Origin: an uncultured Akkermansia sp.
GTDB taxonomy: Bacteria; Verrucomicrobiota; Verrucomicrobiia; Verrucomicrobiales; Akkermansiaceae
NCBI GenBank assembly: GCA_905200945.1
Contig: CAJKMG010000006.1
Coordinates: 57,064-121,063 of the forward strand
Direction of reading: 5' to 3'
Length of the DNA: 64,000 nucleotides
This document shows, one piece after another, positions 58,376 to 64,000 of this stretch. Both the position numbers and the translations under genes were made by a program. The notes beneath the pieces are model-generated. The model was given only the letters and a program-made list of their open reading frames with translations, did no database searches and had not been told where the DNA came from. Positions within the stretch are counted from its first letter, which is position 1, and the number at the start of each line of letters is the position of its first letter.

Positions 58376-58426
58376 TTGACATGGGCTTTTCTTTTCGTTA
58401 TCCATTTCCTAGTTTTCCGATAGGAA
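58376..58426 (+). promoter_or_regulatory. Promoter and candidate operator of metY
   Basis: TTGACA (58376-58381), 16 bases, TTATCC (58398-58403). Immediately downstream a dyad TTCCTA-N9-TAGGAA (58406-58426) covers the predicted start site; the Rrf2 protein encoded just upstream is the obvious candidate to bind it. Confidence 0.55.
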
Positions 58427-58435
58427 TATAAAAAC

Positions 58436-59722
58436 ATGAGCAAGAACCATCGATTTGAAACACGCCAGATCCACGTGGGTCAGGAAAGTCCGGATCCGTC
58501 CACCGACGCGCGCGCCGTACCTATTTACGCCACCACTTCCTATGTCTTCAAAAACTCGGAACAGGCGGCGGCCCGTTTTGCCCTGGCGGAGCCGGGCAAT
58601 ATTTATAACCGCCTGATGAACCCTACCGCAGATGTTTTTGAACAACGCATCGCCTCCCTGGAAGGAGGGGCGGCCGCGCTGGCCGTATCCACCGGAGCCG
58701 CCGCAGTCACGTATGCCATCCAGAACATCGCCCGGGCCGGGGATCACATTGTTTCTTCCTCCACCGTATATGGCGGAACGTACAATCTTTTCGCCAATAC
58801 GCTGGCGGATGCCGGCATAGAAACCACTTTTGTGGACGCAAGGAACATTCAGAATTTTTCCAGGGCCATCCGGAACAATACCAAGGCCCTGTACGTGGAA
58901 AGCCTGGGCAACCCGAATTGCGACATTGTGGATATGGAAGCGCTGGCGGAAGTGGCGCACGCCCACGGCATCCCGCTCATTGTGGACAGCACGTTCGCCA
59001 CGCCCTTCCTGTTCCGCCCCCTGGAACACGGAGCGGACATCGTGGTGCATTCCGCAACCAAGTTCATCGGCGGCCACGGCACGGTGATGGGCGGCGTGAT
59101 TGTGGACGGCGGCAAATTCGACTGGACGCAGAACGACAAGTTCCCAGGCATCAGCAAGCCCAACCCCAATTACCACGGAGCCGTGTTCGCGGAGGTATGC
59201 GGCAATCTGGCGTATATCGTCAAAATCCGGGCCACTCTGCTGCGGGACACGGGAGCCACCATCAGCCCGTTCAATTCCTTCCTGCTTCTCCAGGGGCTGG
59301 AAACACTTTCCCTGCGGGTGGAACGCCATGTGCAGAACGCTTTGCGCGTAGCGGACTATCTGGCCGCCCATCCCCAGGTGGAGAGGGTGAACCATCCCTC
59401 CCTGCCGGACCATCCGGACCACGACCTTTACAAGAGATACTACCCGAACGGGGGCGGATCCATCTTCACCTTTGAAATCAAAGGTGGCGCGGAAAAAGCT
59501 CGCAAGTTCTGCGAAAGCCTGGAACTATTCTCCCTGCTCGCGAATGTGGCGGACGTCAAGTCCCTGGTGATCCATCCGGCCTCCACCACCCACTCCCAGA
59601 TGACGGAGGAGGAACTGAAGGCGGGAGGCATTACGCCTTCCACCGTGCGGCTTTCCATCGGGACGGAACATATCGACGACATTCTGGAAGATCTGGAACA
59701 AGGCTTCCGCGCCATTCTCTAA
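58436..59722 (+). CDS. metY: O-acetylhomoserine sulfhydrylase (aminocarboxypropyltransferase)
   Basis: The PLP enzyme makes homocysteine from O-acetylhomoserine and sulfide. The 428-aa protein has the Cys/Met-metabolism fold: FETRQIHVGQ at the start, TYGGTYNLFANTL-like PLP-phosphate region (VYGGTYNLF), LGNPNCDIVD, and the PLP lysine in VVHSATKFIGGHGTVMGG (about 208). A ~430-residue length and the N-terminal RQIHVGQ favour MetY over cystathionine gamma-synthase. It is followed after 36 bases by cysK. Confidence 0.93.
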   Translation: MSKNHRFETRQIHVGQESPDPSTDARAVPIYATTSYVFKNSEQAAARFALAEPGNIYNRLMNPTADVFEQRIASLEGGAAALAVSTGAAAVTYAIQNIARAGDHIVSSSTVYGGTYNLFANTLADAGIETTFVDARNIQNFSRAIRNNTKALYVESLGNPNCDIVDMEALAEVAHAHGIPLIVDSTFATPFLFRPLEHGADIVVHSATKFIGGHGTVMGGVIVDGGKFDWTQNDKFPGISKPNPNYHGAVFAEVCGNLAYIVKIRATLLRDTGATISPFNSFLLLQGLETLSLRVERHVQNALRVADYLAAHPQVERVNHPSLPDHPDHDLYKRYYPNGGGSIFTFEIKGGAEKARKFCESLELFSLLANVADVKSLVIHPASTTHSQMTEEELKAGGITPSTVRLSIGTEHIDDILEDLEQGFRAIL

Positions 59723-59758
59723 CGATTTGACGGCAGCAACGCTCTTTTCCTACAAGCC

Positions 59759-60688
59759 ATGAGAATTTACAAAAACATTACGGAACTGATCGGCGGCACC
59801 CCGTTGCTGGAACTGACCAATTACGAACGCAGGAATGGCCTGAACGCCGCCATCCTGGCCAAGCTGGAATACCTGAACCCCGCCGGCAGCGTGAAAGACC
59901 GCATTGCCCAGGCCATGATTGATGCGGCGGAAGCCTCCGGAGAGCTGAAGCCGGATTCCGTCATCATTGAGCCCACCAGCGGAAACACGGGAATTGGGCT
60001 GGCGGCGGTGGCCGCTTCACGCGGGTACCGGATTATTCTGACCATGCCGGAGACGATGAGCGTGGAACGCCGGAATCTGCTGAAAGCCTATGGCGCGGAA
60101 CTGGTGCTGACGGATGGAGCGCTGGGTATGAAAGGAGCCATCTCCAAGGCGGAGGAACTGGCTGCCGGACTGCCCAACAGCTTCATTCCCGGCCAGTTTG
60201 CCAATACGGCCAACCCGGAAGCGCATTTCCGCACCACAGGCCCGGAAATCTGGAATGATACAGAGGGCAGCGCGGATATTTTTGTGGCGGGCGTCGGTAC
60301 CGGAGGAACGATCACGGGCGTGGGCAAGTATCTTAAATCCCGTAATCCGGGCATCCGGATCGTGGCTGTGGAGCCGTTCTCCTCCCCCGTGCTGACCCAG
60401 GGCACTGCCGGCCCCCACAAGATTCAGGGCATTGGCGCGGGATTCGTGCCGGAAACGCTGGATACTTCCGTGTACGATGAAGTCATCACCGTCACTAATG
60501 AAGACGCTTTCGCCACAGGGAAGGAACTGGCGCGCACGGACGGCGTGCTGACGGGCATTTCCTCCGGCGCCGCTCTCTGGGCAGCCACACAGGTGGCGCG
60601 GCGCCCGGAGAATGAAGGCAAGACCATCGTCGTCCTGCTGCCGGACACGGGTGACCGCTATCTTTCCACTCCCCTGTTTACGGACTGA
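59759..60688 (+). CDS. cysK: Cysteine synthase (O-acetylserine sulfhydrylase)
   Basis: It makes cysteine from O-acetylserine and sulfide. The 309-aa product has the PLP lysine in NPAGSVKDRIA (about 43), the substrate loop EPTSGNTGIGLA (about 70), and GVGTGGTITGVGKYLK (about 178). The C-terminal GISSGAALWAA is also typical. It lies in the metY-cysK-thiE-thiM row, with short gaps, and converges in purpose with the Rrf2 regulator upstream. Confidence 0.95.
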   Translation: MRIYKNITELIGGTPLLELTNYERRNGLNAAILAKLEYLNPAGSVKDRIAQAMIDAAEASGELKPDSVIIEPTSGNTGIGLAAVAASRGYRIILTMPETMSVERRNLLKAYGAELVLTDGALGMKGAISKAEELAAGLPNSFIPGQFANTANPEAHFRTTGPEIWNDTEGSADIFVAGVGTGGTITGVGKYLKSRNPGIRIVAVEPFSSPVLTQGTAGPHKIQGIGAGFVPETLDTSVYDEVITVTNEDAFATGKELARTDGVLTGISSGAALWAATQVARRPENEGKTIVVLLPDTGDRYLSTPLFTD

Positions 60689-60707
60689 TTCTTTCCATTC
60701 CTTTGTC

Positions 60708-61322
60708 ATGAAAAAATTCAACCTGCATCTCTACCTGGTTACGGATGAAGCGTCCAAATGCCGCCACAGCCTTCTGGAAACCGTCCGGAAAGCGGTGGAC
60801 GGGGGAGTTACCATCGTACAGTACCGCTCCACCAATCCGGATGCGGGGACCTGTTACCGGGAAGCCCTGCCCATACGGGATTTCCTGTCCTCCCGCGGTA
60901 TTCCCTTCATCGTCAATAACCGTATTGATCTGGCACTGGCACTGGAAGCGGACGGCGTCCACATCGGCCAGAGGGATCTCCCGGTTCCGTCCGTCAGAGC
61001 CATGATCGGCCCGGATAAAATCCTAGGGCTGTCCGTCTCCAATGAGAACCAGCTGCGCGCCGTGGATGCCGCCCTGGTGGACTATCTGGGCATGGGCCCC
61101 GTCTTTCCCACCATTTCCAAGCTGAACGCCCCGCCCGTGCTGGGCGTGGAAGGATTCGCCGCCCTGGCTTCACAGTCTCCCCTGCCCGTTGTAGCCATCG
61201 GCGGTCTGGACGCGGAACGGGCCCGGCAGGTGCGCGCCACAGGAACGGCCTCCGGAATTGCCGTTGTCTCCGCCATTTGCGGAGCGGAGAACCCGGAAAC
61301 TGCCGCACGGGCTCTGTCCTGA
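60708..61322 (+). CDS. thiE: Thiamine-phosphate synthase
   Basis: It joins hydroxymethylpyrimidine-PP and thiazole phosphate. The 204-aa product has the TIM-barrel start LYLVTDEASKCRHSLLETV, GVTIVQYRSTNPDAG (the family VQLR-K motif varied), NNRIDLALALEADGVHIGQRDLP, LGLSVSNENQL, and YLGMGPVFPTISKLNAPPVLG. The ATG at 60708 is 19 bases past cysK. The variant pyrophosphate loop is unusual but other residues fit. Confidence 0.92.
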   Translation: MKKFNLHLYLVTDEASKCRHSLLETVRKAVDGGVTIVQYRSTNPDAGTCYREALPIRDFLSSRGIPFIVNNRIDLALALEADGVHIGQRDLPVPSVRAMIGPDKILGLSVSNENQLRAVDAALVDYLGMGPVFPTISKLNAPPVLGVEGFAALASQSPLPVVAIGGLDAERARQVRATGTASGIAVVSAICGAENPETAARALS

Positions 61323-61356
61323 CGGAAAATGCCGGATACAATCATTTTTTAACGCC

Positions 61357-62172
61357 ATGCTTTCATCGACAGACCTTGTTCAAGCCGTTACCGCCGATCT
61401 GGAAAAAATCCGGGAAACGGCCCCGCTGGTTCTCTCTCTGACCAATTCCGTCGTCCAGCCTCTGACGGCTAACCTTCTGCTGGCCATAGGCGCTGTTCCC
61501 GCCATGCTCAACGACGCGGAAGAAGCGGTGGACATGCTCCGCAGCGGAACAGGAGCCATGCTGGTCAACCTGGGTACCGTGACACGCGAACAGGGAGCCG
61601 CCATGCAAACGGCGGTGCAGGAAGCCAACCGGCTGAATATTCCCTGGTCACTGGATCCTGTGGCCGTAGGAGCGCTTTCCCTGCGCACGCGGCTGGCAGG
61701 GCAATTAAAGGAACAATCTCCCCGCATCATCCGCGGAAACGCTTCTGAAATCATGGCTCTGGCCGGATATTCCTCCGTCATGAAAGGACCGGAAAGCACC
61801 AGTTCAAGCGCAGACGCCCTGCATGCGGCCAGGGAACTGGCCCTGCACACAGGGGCGGCCGTGCTCGTTACGGGGCGTACGGACTATTCCACGGACGGCC
61901 GCCAGGTAATCGCCACGGAAAATGGACACGCCATGATGTCCCGCGTCACGGGCGTGGGCTGTTCCATGGGGGCATTGTCCGCCGCCTGCGCCGCCGTCTC
62001 CCCCACTCCCCTGCAAGCGGCCGTTTCCACGGCCGTACTCATGGGCATTGCCGGAGAAATGGCCTTTGAACAAAGCCCCTCACCCGGTTCCTTTGCCGTA
62101 TCATTGCTGGACAGCCTTTATTCCCTTTCTCCGGAAGACGTTGTCCGGAGAGCGCGCTTTCTTTCCCTTTAA
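61357..62172 (+). CDS. thiM: Hydroxyethylthiazole kinase
   Basis: It phosphorylates the thiazole half of thiamine for salvage. The 271-aa product has VLSLTNSVVQPLTANLLLAIGAVPAM (about 26-51), the GNASEIMALAG region, and GVGCSMGALSAACAA near the C terminus with the catalytic Cys. Next to thiE it completes a thiazole salvage pair. No other thiamine gene and no TPP riboswitch are visible, so the cell probably takes up thiazole or the remaining genes are elsewhere. Confidence 0.94.
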   Translation: MLSSTDLVQAVTADLEKIRETAPLVLSLTNSVVQPLTANLLLAIGAVPAMLNDAEEAVDMLRSGTGAMLVNLGTVTREQGAAMQTAVQEANRLNIPWSLDPVAVGALSLRTRLAGQLKEQSPRIIRGNASEIMALAGYSSVMKGPESTSSSADALHAARELALHTGAAVLVTGRTDYSTDGRQVIATENGHAMMSRVTGVGCSMGALSAACAAVSPTPLQAAVSTAVLMGIAGEMAFEQSPSPGSFAVSLLDSLYSLSPEDVVRRARFLSL

Positions 62173-62432
62173 CCGTATCCCGTCCCTGGAAGGTTACGCC
62201 GTTGCCATTCACACGGCCTGATCCTGCCAGATCCGGAGGCGGCAAGTACATCATCTGAGACTATCCGGGAGAAAGGAAGCTCCGGGGTCCGCCCCGCTGG
62301 GAAATCTCCGCCGAACGTTCAGGCGTTACGCCCGCAGGGCGGAAAACAGCATTCCGGGGATCTATCGAACCCCGGCGCAACCGTCTGCCCATCCCGGCTG
62401 CCAGAGTGATGGATCTGCAAACGGATTTAGTG

Positions 62433-62460
62433 TTGAGAAATACCTGCGGCCTTTTATAAT
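62433..62460 (+). promoter_or_regulatory. Promoter of the Panacea-domain gene
   Basis: TTGAGA (62433-62438), 16 bases, TATAAT (62455-62460). The -10 box overlaps an in-frame ATG at 62459, so the true start must be the next one, at 62480. Confidence 0.7.
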
Positions 62461-62479
62461 GGAGGCAACCCATTTCAGC

Positions 62480-62944
62480 ATGGCAAACTCCACTACCACG
62501 CAAAAACTCTGCAACTGGTTCATTCAGCAGGCGAACGCCAGGGGGCTCGTCCTGACGCCCGTCAAACTGAACCATCTGGTCGTTCTGGCAAACTGGTGGC
62601 ATCTGCACCGGACTGGCGGTTTCCTGATCAATGAACGGGTGGAAGCTTGGCCTTCCGGTCCGGTACTCCCTTCCATTTACCATGAATACAAGGATCAGCC
62701 TCCCTGCTCTTCCATAGAACATCCCAGCCGCCGCCAGCCCCCTTTGGAGGAGGAAACGGACATCATTCCCTTTCTGGAGCATATCTGGAACGTCTATGGC
62801 AAATATACGGCCCAGCAGCTCGGACGCATCAACACCGCCCCGTCCTCCCCATGGCGGCAGGCCCAGGGCAGGCATGAACAGGCGCACCGCCAGCAAATCA
62901 CAGAGGAGCACGTGCAGGCGTACTTTCAAACCCTGGCCGGATAA
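62480..62944 (+). CDS. Panacea-domain (DUF4065, SocA/GepA-like) protein
   Basis: The 154-aa product matches the Panacea domain: LCNWFIQQANARGLVLTPVKLNHLVVLANWWHL at the start and FLINERVEAWPSGPVLPSIYHEYKD, where the W-x-GPV-x-P segment is diagnostic. A C-terminal helical part with His/Gln-rich ends follows (about 95-154). Panacea proteins often act as chaperone-like antitoxins for diverse toxins, or occur in phages. No toxin gene is adjacent here. The start at 62480 follows from the overlapping promoter. Confidence 0.82.
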   Translation: MANSTTTQKLCNWFIQQANARGLVLTPVKLNHLVVLANWWHLHRTGGFLINERVEAWPSGPVLPSIYHEYKDQPPCSSIEHPSRRQPPLEEETDIIPFLEHIWNVYGKYTAQQLGRINTAPSSPWRQAQGRHEQAHRQQITEEHVQAYFQTLAG

Positions 62945-63017
62945 TTCAGGAAAAACAGCCTGCCGCTTCCCTGTACAGCTTTTTTCCATCAAAACATATC
63001 TTTGAGTAAAAAAAAAC

Positions 63018-63046
63018 TTGCAAAAAACGGCCGCTTCCGCTTTAAT
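63018..63046 (+). promoter_or_regulatory. Promoter of tRNA-Gln
   Basis: TTGCAA (63018-63023), 17 bases, TTTAAT (63041-63046), about 30 bases before the tRNA. Confidence 0.75.
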
Positions 63047-63076
63047 GCGCCCGCGCCGCAAAAGCGCCCGTTACAT

Positions 63077-63151
63077 AGCCCTATAGTGTAATCGGTAACA
63101 CAGCGGATTCTGGTTCCGTATTTTGGGGTTCGAGTCCTCATAGGGCTACCA
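63077..63151 (+). tRNA. tRNA-Gln (anticodon CUG)
   Basis: Acceptor AGCCCTA (63077-63083) pairs with TAGGGCT (63141-63147), then A and an encoded CCA. The anticodon loop is TTCTGGT, giving CUG for codon CAG. The T arm is TGGGG-TTCGAGT-CCTCA. Confidence 0.95.
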
Positions 63152-63161
63152 CTTTGATCAG

Positions 63162-63187
63162 AAGGCCGTCTCTCTGGAGACGGCCTT
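63162..63187 (+). terminator. Terminator of tRNA-Gln
   Basis: AAGGCCGTCTC and GAGACGGCCTT form an 11-bp stem with a 4-base loop, followed by TTGTTTTC. Confidence 0.88.
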
Positions 63188-63276
63188 TTGTTTTCTCTTT
63201 ATCCCCCGGTTCTGTCCCCTCTCCACAAACCGGACAAAAGGGGACGGCAAAAAATCTGGAAGCAAAAGATGATTTT

Positions 63277-63306
63277 TTGACAGAAGTTGTTCCCTCCCCG
63301 TTTATA
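63277..63306 (+). promoter_or_regulatory. Promoter of the GH20 gene
   Basis: TTGACA (63277-63282), 18 bases, TTTATA (63301-63306). The predicted start is within 2-3 bases of the ATG at 63315, so the message may be nearly leaderless. Confidence 0.6.
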
Positions 63307-63314
63307 TTGAAAAT

Positions 63315-64000
63315 ATGACACGTCTTTTATTCCTTCTAGGCGGCATTCCGCTCTCCTTCTCCCCTCCGGCAGAAGCGACAGCCCAATACAGCATTATCCC
63401 TGAGCCGGCCAGAGCGGAACTCAAGCAAGAAACAGCTAAAACTTTACAGCTTCTTTCCGACCAGGAGGCTCCGTCCCTGGGAACGGACGCCTACCGGCTC
63501 ACAGTCACCCCGCAGGGGGCGCACCTTGCTTCCGGAGGAAGGGAGGGCAGAATTTACGGGCTGGCAACCCTCCGCCAGCTCCGGGACCAGCTGGAGGCCC
63601 GGCCGGAAGGCATCCCCTGCGGCGTCATCACGGACAAGCCGCGCTACCCCTGGCGCGGCTTGATGGTGGATCCCGCGCGGCATTTCATACCCGTCAAGGA
63701 TCTGGAAAAATTCGTGGACCTCATGGCCTATTACAAATTCAACAAGCTCCAGATCCATTTGACGGACGACCAGGGATGGCGCCTTCCGGTGCCCGGCTAC
63801 CCCAAACTCAAAAGTATTTCCTCCAAACGGGAAGAAAGCATGCGCAACGGAACTCCTCATGAGGGGATGTACACCAAGCAGGAATTGAAAGATCTGGTGG
63901 CGTACTGCGCGGCGCGAGGCATTGAGGTCATCCCTGAAATAGACGTGCCGGGCCACAACCAGGCCCTGGCGGCCGCCTATCCTGAGTTCTTCTGCTTCCC
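63315..64000 (+). CDS. Secreted GH20 beta-N-acetylhexosaminidase (3' end outside window)
   Basis: The visible 228 codons hold a signal peptide (MTRLLFLLGGIPLSFSPPAEA), the N-terminal GH20b domain (about 25-110), and the start of the GH20 barrel: RYPWRGLMVDPARHFIP, FNKLQIHLTDDQGWRLPVPGYPKL, and IEVIPEIDVPGHNQALAAAYPEF. The catalytic Asp-Glu pair would lie beyond the window. Such enzymes release GlcNAc or GalNAc from mucin glycans, in line with the M60 peptidase. Confidence 0.93.
   Translation, partial: MTRLLFLLGGIPLSFSPPAEATAQYSIIPEPARAELKQETAKTLQLLSDQEAPSLGTDAYRLTVTPQGAHLASGGREGRIYGLATLRQLRDQLEARPEGIPCGVITDKPRYPWRGLMVDPARHFIPVKDLEKFVDLMAYYKFNKLQIHLTDDQGWRLPVPGYPKLKSISSKREESMRNGTPHEGMYTKQELKDLVAYCAARGIEVIPEIDVPGHNQALAAAYPEFFCF

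Noticed and set aside
62173..62458. TPP riboswitch near the thi genes (a CTGAGA occurs around 62255)
   Set aside because: It lies downstream of thiM, the second conserved half of a THI box is missing, and no thiamine gene follows.

Overview
The window reads as chromosome from an Akkermansia-like member of the Verrucomicrobiota. This rests on gene content, not on a database match: a PEP-CTERM surface protein, an M60-type mucin peptidase, a secreted GH20 hexosaminidase, both subunits of a B12-dependent methylmalonyl-CoA mutase (propionate formation), a B12-dependent ribonucleotide reductase, GC-rich coding DNA and few clear Shine-Dalgarno sites. Genes lie on both strands in short operons, many closed by GC-rich hairpins with T tracts.

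Positions 1-17 kb hold housekeeping genes: a YwaF-like membrane protein cut by the window edge, a secreted unknown, nrdJ, an overlapping aroE-mutY-aat operon, ppdK, pgi, a Sel1 lipoprotein-like secreted protein, an rRNA methyltransferase and a PEP-CTERM protein. Positions 17-30 kb hold the methylmalonyl-CoA mutase pair and a five-gene envelope operon (DUF4175-like membrane protein, two small secreted proteins or repeats proteins, and two related large secreted proteins), then proC. Positions 30-47 kb hold tag with an ABC-2 permease, a tail-anchored protein kinase, tryptophanase, an M15 peptidase, a DUF4105 membrane protein, pheST, an MFS carrier, the M60 peptidase, htpG and a potassium channel.

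Positions 47.2-56.6 kb form an accessory island between the potassium channel gene and alr. It has a three-gene AT-rich operon (DUF805, Sel1 repeats, small exported protein), a tyrosine recombinase, and a complete compact type II-C CRISPR-Cas locus: a three-repeat array, cas2, cas1, cas9 and, on the far side of cas9, a tracrRNA with its own promoter and terminator. Two features stand out. A 45-bp perfect direct repeat brackets the CRISPR-Cas module almost exactly (51419-51463 and 56556-56600), and its first 23 bases recur in degraded form at the left edge of the island, across the stop codon of the channel gene (47211-47233). An 18-bp inverted repeat also encloses the 122-bp promoter region between the recombinase and the three-gene operon, as in an invertible promoter. 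I infer that a tyrosine recombinase system assembled, and may still move or switch, this island.

Positions 56.6-64 kb hold alr, a sulfur unit (Rrf2 regulator, metY, cysK, thiE, thiM) with candidate regulator dyads, a lone Panacea-domain protein, tRNA-Gln(CUG) with promoter and terminator, and the start of the GH20 gene.
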